Shown: piece after piece, positions 1 to 7,803 of the stretch | Position numbering within the stretch: the first letter of the stretch is position 1 | How the letters are laid out: every line of letters begins with the position of its first letter | DNA from: VFKU01 sp038916785 | GTDB lineage: Bacteria > Hydrogenedentota > Hydrogenedentia > Hydrogenedentales > GCA-2746185 | Reading direction: 5' to 3' | Length of the DNA: 27,477 nt | NCBI GenBank assembly: GCA_038916785.1 | Contig: JBCLBO010000038.1 | Location: 1 to 27,477, forward strand | Notes under the pieces: model-generated | What the model saw: the letters and a program-made list of their open reading frames with translations, nothing else | What the model was told of the DNA's origin: nothing | Databases searched by the model: none | Translations under genes and position numbers: made by a program

Positions 1-58
1 GAAGCGTGTCGTTTGCTATTAGCTCAATTTTTTCCCTGGATCCCGGAGAAAGTTCCAT
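1..58 (-). CDS. Possible N-terminus of a gene running off the left edge
   Basis: On the minus strand an ATG at 58 opens a frame that stays open to the window edge and reads MELSPGSREKIELIANDTL. GAGG lies about 10 bases upstream. A short open frame (150 or 126 down to 61) ends two bases before this ATG, which would fit tight translational coupling. The helical, charged start recalls the first residues of ImmA/IrrE-type peptidases, but 19 residues cannot establish a family. Treat it as an unidentified partial gene. Confidence 0.3.
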   Translation of the reverse strand, partial: MELSPGSREKIELIANDTL

Positions 59-235
59 CGTCACGCATCCTCACGCATTTGTTCGCCCCAGTACTCAGAA
101 TTGACTCGATTCCTCGAAAGATTCATGTGTCGCCTGTGTGTTAGATGCATTGCTATAGTGGAACACGTTTGCTCGATGAAGCGCAATACACGCCCCCTCT
201 CTCAGTTAATTGGCCGGTCGCGTCGAGAAGCGGTG

Positions 236-1690
236 CTACGCTTTCATAGCGTCGAGCACTTCCTTCGCCACGCGGTCGCCGGAACGCAGCGCGCCGTCGA
301 CGTAGCCGGACCAGATGTCGGAGGTTTCGGTGCCGGCCCAGTGGATGCGGCCGACGGGCGCGGTCAGCGCGGGGCCGAAGATGGTCATGGTGCCGGGCGT
401 GGCGACGGAGGTGTAGCCGCCGATGCTCCAAGGTTCCTTGGGCCAGACTTGCTCGACGTAGTCGATGGGGTTCTTCGCGGCATCGCCGAAGGCGATGGCC
501 ACGTCGTGGAGGACCTGCGCGCGGCGCTCCTCGGGCGTGCGGTCGGCCCAGCGCATCGCGGGCGCGCCGTCGAAGAATCCGCTGAGCACGCCGTGCTTGT
601 TCCCCGGCGCTGTCGTGTCGAAGAAGGTGCCGTACTCGGCGGAGCAGAGTGTCGCCTGGCCGCTGTAACCTTGTTCGCGCCAGAAGGGTTTTTCGTAGGC
701 TACGAAGCACTTGATCACTGCGCCCATCGGCATGCGTTGCTGCAGGCCGCGGCGCAGGTAGGGCAGGACGGGGTCGAACTCGATGCGCGCGACGCTCGGC
801 GGCGGCGCGGTGATGACGACGCGCTCGGCCTGCCAGGCGCCCTTGTCGGCGATGACGGTGACGCCCTTGTCGTCCTGCGAGATTTTGCGCACGGGGCACG
901 CGAGCACGACGCGATCGCCAAGATTCTTCGCGAGCAGTTCGGGGACCGAAACGAAGGCCTTCTCGAAGAGGTCCTGCTGCGCGCCGCCGGCCGTACCGGT
1001 GATGTCATTAAAACCCTGACCTGACTTCATGTACCAGAGAAATTCGAGCAGCGAGAGCTGCGAGGGCTCGACGGAGAACACCGCCTGCACGATCGCGCGC
1101 ATGACATCGCGCACGACGGCCGACTTCGCGGTCTGCTCGATCCAGGTCTGCGTGGTGAGCGCGTCCCACTCGGCGGCGTGCGGCGCGGTCCAGCGCGCGT
1201 CCAGAGGAATCTCCGCGCCCATCTTGTCGATTGCGCCGACGACAGCGAAGAACTCGGTCATGTCCTGCGTCGGCAGGCCGAAACCCTTGAACATCTTGCC
1301 GCCGTGTTCGATGAGGAAGGCGCCGCTGACGTTGGTCGGATACGTTTTCAAGCCGAGTTCCTTCGCCACCTCGATCGCCTTGGTCTGCGACGGGCCGACC
1401 CATTGCCCGCCGAGGTCGATCGGCTGGCCGGCGATTTCGCCGCGCTTGAGCCGGCCGCCGATGCGGTCGTTCGCTTCGAGCAGCACGACCGACTTGCCTG
1501 CCTTGACGAGGTTCGTGGCCGTCATCGTGCCCGCGGCGCCCGCACCGATGACGACGACATCCACGCGGCGCGCGTCTTCGGCGCGGACGACTTCCAGCCG
1601 CGAGAACGCGAGGCCGCCTGCGGATGCGACTGCGAGGCCTTTGAGTAGAGTGCGGCGGGTGAGGGTGGGGGATGAGGGTGAGTTCAGCAT
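236..1690 (-). CDS. Tat-exported flavin monoamine oxidase family protein
   Basis: This 484-residue protein belongs to the FAD-dependent amine oxidase family, which oxidises amines or amino acids to imines with release of peroxide. The N-terminus carries a twin-arginine export signal (TRRTLLKG, residues 11-18, then a hydrophobic stretch), so it probably acts outside the cytoplasm. The Rossmann dinucleotide motif GAGAAG is at residues 49-54, followed by Glu72 at the end of strand two and GGR at 78-80. The C-terminal FAD motif reads WAGTETS...GYVDGALRSG. Where mitochondrial MAO has a flavin-linking Cys, this protein has SIGGYTS, so FAD is predicted to be non-covalent. A GGGAG ribosome site precedes the ATG. 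The substrate cannot be told from sequence, and no partner gene is adjacent. Confidence 0.9.
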   Translation of the reverse strand: MLNSPSSPTLTRRTLLKGLAVASAGGLAFSRLEVVRAEDARRVDVVVIGAGAAGTMTATNLVKAGKSVVLLEANDRIGGRLKRGEIAGQPIDLGGQWVGPSQTKAIEVAKELGLKTYPTNVSGAFLIEHGGKMFKGFGLPTQDMTEFFAVVGAIDKMGAEIPLDARWTAPHAAEWDALTTQTWIEQTAKSAVVRDVMRAIVQAVFSVEPSQLSLLEFLWYMKSGQGFNDITGTAGGAQQDLFEKAFVSVPELLAKNLGDRVVLACPVRKISQDDKGVTVIADKGAWQAERVVITAPPPSVARIEFDPVLPYLRRGLQQRMPMGAVIKCFVAYEKPFWREQGYSGQATLCSAEYGTFFDTTAPGNKHGVLSGFFDGAPAMRWADRTPEERRAQVLHDVAIAFGDAAKNPIDYVEQVWPKEPWSIGGYTSVATPGTMTIFGPALTAPVGRIHWAGTETSDIWSGYVDGALRSGDRVAKEVLDAMKA

Positions 1691-1769
1691 AAGACGGGCT
1701 CCCGGTAAACGACTCTCGTCATCATCTCATTGTAGGCTGTCGCACTCGCTATCGTAGTGCTGGGTGAAG

Positions 1770-2300
1770 TCAGAAATGCGCGTCGAAGATATACATCTTC
1801 TCGATGAGAAACAAGAATTCCCGATTAGTCTCATCGGCGTCACGGAGCCACTGGTTAGTCCATTTCATACCTGCCATAACATTCTTCTTGTGGTCCAACT
1901 CCACGATGTCTAATACTCTTCCGTTCCTCTTGATGACCTCGTTCCATTCTTCGGCCGTCGCCCGGCCGCCTGAACTATAGGACAAGATTATCCAGCGCGA
2001 GTTGGCTGTCTTGAGTAGTTCCTCAATAGCTTCGACAGCAACGAATCGTCCATTCTTGTTCGTTCGGAATTCCTCGAAAACAGACGCGGCAATGGTATCA
2101 GAGGTGTCCTCGCGACGCTTGGCCTTCCCGACAATTCTTGGCTTATCGAACAAGCAAACGCTGGCCCAGAAATGGTAATAGGACGCGTAACGAACTCGCG
2201 ACGGAGGCATTTTTTCGTTGTTCGATCCGTACGGCGGATCGAAATACGCAAGATCTACTTGCAACTCGGGCACCAGCTCGAAAATATCGCGGCGAAACAC
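1770..2300 (-). pseudogene. N-terminally truncated D12-class DNA adenine methyltransferase
   Basis: The readable part starts with FRRDIFELVPELQVDLAYFD and then PPYGSN, so it holds the catalytic DPPY motif (motif IV) of D12-class N6-adenine methyltransferases. The rest of the catalytic half follows to a natural-looking C-terminus (REFLFLIEK). The first part of the domain, containing the SAM-binding FxGxG segment, is missing. The frame remains open a few codons further (to about 2320) and then meets an IS630 transposase fragment. Family members are usually about 260-350 residues; only about 176 remain here. It was therefore most likely cut by a transposition or deletion event. It could still be translated from the GTG at 2300, but without a cofactor site it should be inactive. 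Confidence 0.75.
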
Positions 2301-2332
2301 TTGATGCGGTCGTGATGCAGGGAAGACGTCAG

Positions 2333-2422
2333 ATTCAGGCCCTGGACCGCACGCAGCCGGGGTTGCCGATCAAGAAGGGCCGCTGCGGAACGATGACGCA
2401 CGATTACAAGCGCAACGGCACC
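2333..2422 (+). pseudogene. IS630-family transposase fragment
   Basis: Thirty codons read QIQALDRTQPGLPIKKGRCG and continue TMTHDYKRNGT. This is a highly conserved block of one IS630 transposase subgroup, just upstream of its central region. Resemblance stops abruptly at both sides: before QIQ the sequence is no longer transposase-like, and after NGT the expected TTLFAAL is absent. No inverted-repeat ends are visible. It is a relic lying between the truncated methyltransferase and the protease gene. It differs in subgroup from the transposase remnant at 3856-4299, so the two are not halves of one element. Confidence 0.8.
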
Positions 2423-2458
2423 CCGGCGCGATGGAAATCAGAACTGTATCCCGGCAAA

Positions 2459-3715
2459 TCAGGCGTCGCGCTTCCGCCGCCAAATCACCATCCCCGCAGA
2501 CGCGACCGCGACACCCGCAATCGTCGTCAGCAACCACGCCGCGCTCACCGGCAGGCTCGGAAAACTCAGCGCGTTGTTCGGGTCAGTGTTCATCTGCACC
2601 TCGGTCCCGTCGATCACGCCGTCATCGTCCGAGTCGGGGTCGTTCGGGTCCGTGCCCGTGTCCGTCGCGCTCACAAAGGTCCCCGTATCCGTCTCGAACG
2701 CATCGTCGATCAGGTCCTGGTCCGTATCCACCTCGCGCAGCAGGTAAGAAGGAATAACCGAAACCCGCGTGACCTCTTCAGCGCCAAAATTGTTAGGCAG
2801 AACATTGGAGCTGAAACATGATGCGCCCAATGTGAAGTCGGCCAGTCCGCGAACCAAAATCCCTTCGACCAGTCCGGTGTTCTGGTTGAACACGGGCGAG
2901 CCTGAGTTGCCGCCGTACGTGTCAAGGTTGGCTAAGAAGTACGTCGGAGATACATTCACCGTCACTTGGGTGCTCGCGCCAAACGCGATTTTCTTGGGTA
3001 GTCCATGTGGGTGCCCAATCACCCCCACCGGGATGCCTGTCGCGATCACACCGGATTCACGAACCGGCAACGCAATCGCACCGGGCGACGTGATCGGCTG
3101 ACTCACCCGCACCAACGCGTGATCGAAATCGCCTCCAGGCGTCCACGAGAGCAACTCCGAGCCCGAGTACACATGGTTCCCGTTGACAATCGAGACGGGC
3201 TGTATCGCATCGATCATGTCAAAGCCGAACACGAAGCTGAAATTCTGTAGATCCAATGTGCCTCCAACGCAATGGCCAGCCGTCGCGATTAGGTCCGGAC
3301 CCACCATGAAACCAGAACAAAATGCCGCCGTCGGTTGCGAAGCAAAGGCCTCACCCGGGCAAGGCGGAAGCCCGGCGTACGTGTATGCCGACAGCAAAAT
3401 CGTAAACGTTCCATCCCCGTTATTGGTCAGATCACTGTTCGAGATGAGAGCGCAGGTCGAGGCCGCCTGCATTAATCGCGTCGGGTCTGTTTCCTGAAAA
3501 ACGTCGATGCGGTCGTCCACGCCGTAGATGATCCGTTCGTCTCTGGAGGGCGGAGACCACGGTATGTCGCTAATCTGCGTACGCAATCGGCGGGAGACCT
3601 CGTCTGCATCCGCTGACGCCTGAATCAACGCGGACGTTACAATACAAACGAGATACGCGGCGGTCCAAACTCTAAGCCGCGCGCCTAGTCCGGTGGAAAC
3701 AATACTCCCAGTCAT
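2459..3715 (-). CDS. Secreted trypsin-like serine protease with Ca-binding-type repeat and CTERM-like tail
   Basis: This 418-residue protein starts with a signal peptide (hydrophobic segment at about residues 17-37) after an AGGAAGGA ribosome site. The chymotrypsin-fold triad is visible: His148 in ATAGHCV, Asp198 in DFDHALV and Ser271 in GGNSGSP. The overall style resembles the glutamyl-endopeptidase/V8 branch of S1 proteases. After the catalytic domain comes an acidic repeat region (about 328-380) with DTDQD and DPDSDDDGVIDGTE, typical of thrombospondin type 3 or calcium-binding repeats. The last 30 residues form a tripartite tail: LPVSAAW, a hydrophobic helix, then RRKR. That layout is like the PEP-CTERM/IPTL-CTERM class of sorting signals. 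A cell-surface or envelope-anchored protease is inferred. IS630 remnants lie on both sides. Confidence 0.88.
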   Translation of the reverse strand: MTGSIVSTGLGARLRVWTAAYLVCIVTSALIQASADADEVSRRLRTQISDIPWSPPSRDERIIYGVDDRIDVFQETDPTRLMQAASTCALISNSDLTNNGDGTFTILLSAYTYAGLPPCPGEAFASQPTAAFCSGFMVGPDLIATAGHCVGGTLDLQNFSFVFGFDMIDAIQPVSIVNGNHVYSGSELLSWTPGGDFDHALVRVSQPITSPGAIALPVRESGVIATGIPVGVIGHPHGLPKKIAFGASTQVTVNVSPTYFLANLDTYGGNSGSPVFNQNTGLVEGILVRGLADFTLGASCFSSNVLPNNFGAEEVTRVSVIPSYLLREVDTDQDLIDDAFETDTGTFVSATDTGTDPNDPDSDDDGVIDGTEVQMNTDPNNALSFPSLPVSAAWLLTTIAGVAVASAGMVIWRRKRDA

Positions 3716-3855
3716 GCTAATCCTTCCTCACGTAGCCTCGCAGCCAACGACCAAAGCAGCCACTCTGCCATCCAATCGGATGCACAAATGTAACGTTAAG
3801 CCTACCAGATTCTTGGAGTTACGTCTACCCTTCGAATCGCGCCATCTATAGCATT

Positions 3856-4299
3856 TTAACTTTTTATACCTACGAAACAGTGACGAAAAAAGGCTTGGGT
3901 GTCCTCCGAATCGATCGCGCTCAGGGCTGCCGTGATTGCGGCGTCCAAGTGCTCGCAGGTACGCGCTTTGGCGCTGCGAAGGCTCGTCTTGACCTTGGGC
4001 CACATCGCTTCGATGGGGTTGAGGTCTGGACTGTAGGGCGGTAGGTAGCGAAGCTCGGCGCCCGCAGCCTCCAAGTTTCGCGCAATGGCAGCGGGCTTGT
4101 GCGCGGGAAGATTGTCCATGACGACAATGGCGCCGGGGGGCAGCGCGGGGATGAGCACTTGCTGGACGCAGGCTTCGAAGGCTGCGGCATCCATCGGGCC
4201 GTCCAGCACCAGGGGAGCGATGGCCGATTCCAGCGTCATGGCCGCCACCAGGGTGGTCGTATTCCAGTGGCCGTGAGGAGCATAGTCGACCGCGCGCTC
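3856..4299 (-). pseudogene. 5'-truncated IS630-family transposase
   Basis: From ERAVDYAPHGHWNTTTLVAAM onward the minus strand encodes the C-terminal half of an IS630-family DDE transposase. It includes the second catalytic Asp (VVMDNLPAHK) and the third acidic residue (SPDLNPIEAMW), ending at GIKS. The helix-turn-helix N-terminus and the first catalytic Asp are absent. The frame stays open to 4467, but those extra residues do not look like transposase. They are the antisense of a plus-strand gene remnant (4321-4470). The transposase therefore ends at a junction between about 4299 and 4321 and is inactive. No terminal inverted repeats could be recognised. Confidence 0.85.
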
Positions 4300-4320
4300 G
4301 GCCTCGGATCTCTCAATCAG

Positions 4321-4470
4321 AGCGGACACTACATCGTGACGGGACAGGCCGGCGATCAGGAGTTCGGCGGCGTCCGCATCGATGGACTGTTGAGTCACGC
4401 GTTCCTCAAGCGCTACGTTTGGACCATCGATTTCGATGCCATGGAGTATCGTTTCGCCGACCCGCAATAG
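4321..4470 (+). pseudogene. 3' remnant of a retropepsin-like aspartyl protease gene
   Basis: The plus strand reads SGHYIVTGQAGDQEFGGVRI, then DGLLSHAFLKRYVWTIDFDA and MEYRFADPQ with a stop at 4468-4470. The D-G-L-L...F-L-x-R-Y-x-x-T-I-D-F pattern is the C-terminal signature of bacterial retropepsin-like aspartyl protease domains (compare DGILG-x-x-FL...VTIDY). The catalytic DTG part is missing because the sequence changes to the IS630 remnant just upstream. The stop lies 27 bases before the hydrolase gene, so this gene may once have preceded it in an operon. The family call rests on a short pattern. Confidence 0.55.
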
Positions 4471-4497
4471 GTGCCATGGCCGCGGTAAGGGACGCTG

Positions 4498-5604
4498 ATG
4501 AACGTGAGTCTACGCAAACCGGTCCGCAACGTCCTGTTTTCGATCGCCTGTGTTTACGCTGCGCTACACTGCGAGAGCGTTTCACCGGCCGAGCCGCGGG
4601 CACGCGATCACACGCGCGTCGTGTACTACGTCGACGATCAAGGCCGCGAGCGGCCGGTCACGTCGTCCGCCGAGTGGAATCTGCGCAGGCGCGATATCAT
4701 CGCCGGCGTCGAAGCCACGATGGGACCGCTGCCCGATCGCGCGGGCCTGGGGCCGGTCCGCTTCGAGACCGTACCGGGCCAACGCGGAGAGACGGACACC
4801 TATACACGGGAGAAGTTGCGCATCGACGCCGGCAACGGCGACTTCGTGCCAGCGTGGCTCCTTGTGCCCAAGGGACTCAAGGGCCGGGCACCGGGAGTCG
4901 TTGCGCTACATCAAACGAACGGCACACTCGGAAAAGACGAAGTCGCGGGTCTCGCAGGCTCGGAGAACCTGCGCTACGGCCATGAACTCGCCGCGCGCGG
5001 GTACGTCGTGCTCGCGCCGGACTATCCGACCTTGGGCGAGTACGCGTACAACTTCGATACCGATCGCTTCGCTTCGGGCTCGATGAAGGGCATCTGGAAC
5101 CACATGCGCTGTATCGATCTCTTGTGCGCGCGAGACGACGTCGATCCGGAGCGTATCGGCGTGATCGGCCATTCGCTCGGCGGTCACAACGCGATCTTCC
5201 TGGCTTTCTTCGATCCGCGCGTGAAGGCCGTCGTGTCCAGTTGCGGATGGACCCCGTTCCACGACTACTACGGCGGCGACCTGAGCGGCTGGGCCGGCGA
5301 ACGCTATGTCCCGCGCATCCGCGAGGTCTACGGCCTCGACCCCAATCGCGTCCCCTGGGACTACTACGAGATGATCGCCGCGCTCGCGCCGCGCGCATTC
5401 TTCTCGTCGTCGCCGCTAGGCGATGCCAACTTCGCCGTCGCCGGCGTAAAAAAGGCGATACCCGCTGTCCGCGAAATCTACTCGCTTCTCGGCGCGCCGG
5501 ACGCACTTCAGGTGCACTACCCGGACTGCGCTCACGAATTTCCATCCGCGATCCGCGGCGAGGCCTATCGATTTCTCGATGAGGTACTCAAGCGCCAACC
5601 CTAG
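4498..5604 (+). CDS. Exported alpha/beta hydrolase (dienelactone hydrolase / acetyl-xylan esterase-like)
   Basis: This 368-residue protein has a basic, hydrophobic N-terminus (residues 1-31) that looks like a signal peptide; the Cys residues in it do not form a good lipobox. The hydrolase core runs from about residue 115. The nucleophile elbow is GHSLGGH with Ser226, the likely acid is Asp309 (SPLGDANF), and the catalytic His346 lies in DCAHEFP. An oxyanion-region HQTNG is at 138-142. This arrangement fits large prolyl-oligopeptidase-like or acetyl-xylan-esterase-like hydrolases seen beside carbohydrate genes in environmental bacteria. The AAGGGA site at about 4486 supports the ATG at 4498. 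The substrate is unknown. Confidence 0.85.
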   Translation: MNVSLRKPVRNVLFSIACVYAALHCESVSPAEPRARDHTRVVYYVDDQGRERPVTSSAEWNLRRRDIIAGVEATMGPLPDRAGLGPVRFETVPGQRGETDTYTREKLRIDAGNGDFVPAWLLVPKGLKGRAPGVVALHQTNGTLGKDEVAGLAGSENLRYGHELAARGYVVLAPDYPTLGEYAYNFDTDRFASGSMKGIWNHMRCIDLLCARDDVDPERIGVIGHSLGGHNAIFLAFFDPRVKAVVSSCGWTPFHDYYGGDLSGWAGERYVPRIREVYGLDPNRVPWDYYEMIAALAPRAFFSSSPLGDANFAVAGVKKAIPAVREIYSLLGAPDALQVHYPDCAHEFPSAIRGEAYRFLDEVLKRQP

Positions 5605-5623
5605 TCCGCCGCGGACCGCGATC

Positions 5624-5652
5624 TTGCACGCGCCCCCGTCGATTCGTATAAT
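5624..5652 (+). promoter_or_regulatory. Sigma-70 promoter of tRNA-Asn
   Basis: TTGCAC (5624-5629) and TATAAT (5647-5652) are separated by exactly 17 bases. The predicted start near 5659-5660 lies about 17 bases upstream of the mature tRNA, as expected for a tRNA transcription unit. Confidence 0.75.
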
Positions 5653-5676
5653 TTCCGTTCTTCCGGCAATTCCAGT

Positions 5677-5752
5677 TCCCCGGTAGCTCAGTCGGTAGAG
5701 CGGGTGGCTGTTAACCACCATGTCGCTGGTTCGAATCCGGCCCGGGGAGCCA
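5677..5752 (+). tRNA. tRNA-Asn (anticodon GTT)
   Basis: The 76-base sequence folds as a standard cloverleaf. The acceptor stem is TCCCCGG / CCGGGGA. The D-arm starts GCTCAGTCGGTAGAGC. The anticodon stem GGTGG / CCACC encloses loop CTGTTAA with anticodon GTT at 5710-5712. The T-arm is GCTGG-TTCGAAT-CCGGC. The discriminator G is followed by an encoded CCA. No second tRNA and no duplicated 3' end marking an integrated element were seen in the window. Confidence 0.97.
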
Positions 5753-5875
5753 TCTCAGTATCTGTCTACGCCTATCACAGCGTGATCGCGAAACCCGCCC
5801 TGCGCGATAGGATCCGCTTTATCGACCCGATGCATGCTCCGTATGCTTCCTCAGGTGGGGCAGGTTTCCCCCCTC

Positions 5876-7060
5876 TTAGGTCGCTCCGGTTCTCGAGTCG
5901 TCCCCGAATGAATCATTCTCAATCGGTTCATACGCGATCTCGAATATCTCTGGGGCGAAAAACGTTCTGGGCTTAAGCTGGGACAATTCCTTTAGAATTC
6001 CGGCGCTCACGAGTTTTTCTATGTCCGCCTTCGCCGTCGGATACGTTACATCCAGCCTGCGGCTCACTTCAGCGACTCGCACGAATGGAGAAACGAATAC
6101 ATCCTCGACGATTCGACTCAGTCGAACACTACCTCCTGCTACGGATGAGATTCGTTTCATGAATCTTTCACGAATCGCCAGAAGGCGTTGGCATCGTTCT
6201 ATCGTCTCCGTTGCCTGAGTGATGGTTCCTTGTAGACAAAACTCGATCCAATCGTGCCAGGCGCCCTCTGTGCTTATTCGATATAAGCGATCAATATATT
6301 GGTCCTTATTTCGTTCGTAGTATTCGCTCAGATACAGCCACGGCTTCGACAAATTACATTGCCGTTGCAGCATGATCGCGAGTAACAGGCGGCCGACACG
6401 GCCGTTACCGTCGACAAATGGATGGATGGCCTCGAACTGATAGTGGACCAAGAAGCACTTTACCAACGGATCGTAGGCAGAATCCTCAACGTGAAAATAG
6501 TTCTCCAAAGGAACTAAGCAATCCATCAGTCGTTCAGGAGGAGGTGGAATGAATCGTTTGTTCTCATCAATCGCCACCTGATTCTGACGGAACGCGCCCG
6601 GCGATCGATCCTGTCCTCTTACTCCGGTCAGCAGAATCCGGTGTAGTTCACGGAGTAGCCTCAACGAGAGCGGCAGTTCACTCGTCGCTCCGTGGTTTAG
6701 TGCGCGCCGGTAGTTCAGGACTTCGAGGCGGTCATTCGTCGGGGTTCGTTCTCCCTTGGATTCGGTCGGTTCAAGCTCGAAGAGAAGCAGTTCCTTGGAG
6801 GTGACGTACGTTCCTTCAAGGCGGGACGATCGGATTGCCTCGCGATCGGAAAGAGGTCGCAGTAGAATGGCCGGGTTGGGGAGGTTGCGTCCGATTCCTT
6901 CCAAGATGCCGATTTGCTGTTTTGCCTCACCCAGAAGTGGCCATAAATCCAAGGGAAACTTCCATGCTGGCGGCAATGGCCACGGCACAAAAGCGAATTC
7001 TTTGTTTTGAATCGCGACGAGGTTGCCAGGGGCGCTAGATATGAAATCTGTTGTGTTCAA
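5876..7060 (-). CDS. Fic/DOC family protein with N-terminal inhibitory motif and C-terminal winged helix
   Basis: This 394-residue protein carries the Fic core HPFVDGNGRVGR (residues 213-224, catalytic His213), which transfers AMP or a related nucleotide moiety onto target proteins. The motif SSRLEG at 78-83 fits the (S/T)xxxE(G/N) inhibitory helix, with Glu82 expected to block the ATP gamma-phosphate site. This makes it the kind of Fic protein that carries its own antitoxin segment. The C-terminal 80 or so residues (SVRLSRIVEDVFVSPFVRVAEVS...) look like a winged-helix DNA-binding domain, the common Fic-wHTH arrangement. GAGGAG precedes the ATG. No separate antitoxin gene is adjacent. Its upstream region is far more AT-rich than the rest of the window, so recent acquisition is plausible. 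Confidence 0.93.
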   Translation of the reverse strand: MNTTDFISSAPGNLVAIQNKEFAFVPWPLPPAWKFPLDLWPLLGEAKQQIGILEGIGRNLPNPAILLRPLSDREAIRSSRLEGTYVTSKELLLFELEPTESKGERTPTNDRLEVLNYRRALNHGATSELPLSLRLLRELHRILLTGVRGQDRSPGAFRQNQVAIDENKRFIPPPPERLMDCLVPLENYFHVEDSAYDPLVKCFLVHYQFEAIHPFVDGNGRVGRLLLAIMLQRQCNLSKPWLYLSEYYERNKDQYIDRLYRISTEGAWHDWIEFCLQGTITQATETIERCQRLLAIRERFMKRISSVAGGSVRLSRIVEDVFVSPFVRVAEVSRRLDVTYPTAKADIEKLVSAGILKELSQLKPRTFFAPEIFEIAYEPIENDSFGDDSRTGAT

Positions 7061-7075
7061 TGTGTATCCATCTCC

Positions 7076-7135
7076 TCGTTTATTTATATATTAAAATTTT
7101 ATATCATATATTTTAACAAATATTCAAATTGTATA
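7076..7135 (-). promoter_or_regulatory. AT-rich upstream region of fic with an inverted repeat
   Basis: About 60 bases immediately upstream of the fic ribosome site are almost pure A/T, in a window otherwise dominated by G/C. Several TATA-like hexamers occur on the minus strand. TTAAAAT (7089-7095) and ATTTTAA (7108-7114) form an inverted repeat with a 12-base spacer, which could be an operator for the winged-helix domain of the Fic protein. That role is inferred only from position and symmetry. Confidence 0.4.
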
Positions 7136-7316
7136 CCGTGCGTGAGTCTATCTGTGTAACTCCTTTTAATTCAATATGTTACGAATTATAGTCGCCGATC
7201 ATCTGCGAACCCTCCAAAGGAGGTGGCTGGAATGCTCGATGCCGTGATCTCTGACCCGTGCGACTCGAACTTCACATAATTGAAGGAAAATCAGCCCACG
7301 GGACCGCTGGCTGTGT

Positions 7317-7541
7317 ATGGAATGTCGCTGGCGAAAAATCCATCACGAAGGCTTCGGCGACGTCGCGCGCGGCGCGGCGGCGACGCGCCTGAATGTGCTT
7401 CGATACGTCGGTCATCGCCCGGGAATGGTCATAGACCTCGGCTGTGGCAGCGGAATTCTCTCGCGGGCGGTGTCCGACGCCGTCTGCGACGTGCTCGGCG
7501 TGGATTACTTGGAGGACCTGGGCCGCCTTTCTCGTTGTTGA
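7317..7541 (+). pseudogene. N-terminal fragment of a class I SAM-dependent methyltransferase
   Basis: The frame reads FGDVARGAAATRLNVLRYVG followed by MVIDLGCGSGILSRAVSDA. The glycine-rich motif I (DLGCGSG) and the acidic end of strand two (VLGVD) of a Rossmann methyltransferase are clear. Resemblance ends after VLGVDYLEDLG and a stop follows at once, so only about 75 of the expected 200 or more residues remain. The fragment lies just beyond the AT-rich fic promoter and points away from fic. It is gene debris, not a working enzyme. Confidence 0.6.
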
Positions 7542-7593
7542 AATGAGCCTTCTTCGCGCTCCGTACCCGAGCCCGGCTGTGGTGAGCTCGGCT

Positions 7594-7803
7594 TCAACCG
7601 CCCTCCGGCCGGTACAGCCGCATCGTATACGCGAAAAATCCACCAGCGACCTCCCCCGGCCGCAGTCCCGCGCGCATCCCCATCTTGGCGACCTTCTTTT
7701 TGAATTGGTAGTGCGGATCGCCGATGACCTCGGCGACGACGAGGTAGCCGCCCGGCTTGAGCGCGCCGCAGATTTCGCGCAGCGCGCGCGAAACTTCGGC
7801 CTT
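7594..7803 (-). pseudogene. C-terminal fragment of a second SAM-dependent methyltransferase
   Basis: The minus strand encodes KAEVSRALREICGALKPGGY, then LVVAEVIGDPHYQF and, further on, GFFAYTMRLYRPEGG. L-R-E-I-x-x-x-L-K-P-G-G is the motif around strand five of class I methyltransferases, and the remainder is a typical C-terminal end. The frame continues upstream to 7908, but that part is not methyltransferase-like, so the SAM-binding half is missing or frameshifted. It points opposite to the fragment at 7317-7541 and appears to come from a different subfamily, so the pair is not one split gene. Confidence 0.55.

Noticed and set aside
101..1024. Long plus-strand frame opposite the amine oxidase
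   Set aside because: Antisense of a clear amine oxidase gene; its sequence is low-complexity Ala/Gly/Arg/Asp, typical of GC-rich shadow frames.
2138..2821. 227-codon plus-strand frame spanning methyltransferase, IS630 piece and protease end
   Set aside because: Only codons for 2333-2422 resemble a protein family; the remainder is antisense to two other genes.
3728..4003. 91-codon minus-strand frame at the transposase 3' end
   Set aside because: Overlaps the transposase in another frame, and the residues show no family likeness.
5766..5810. Terminator after tRNA-Asn (ATCGCG/CGCGAT hairpin)
   Set aside because: Six-base stem with a 12-base loop and no T-run; too weak to call.
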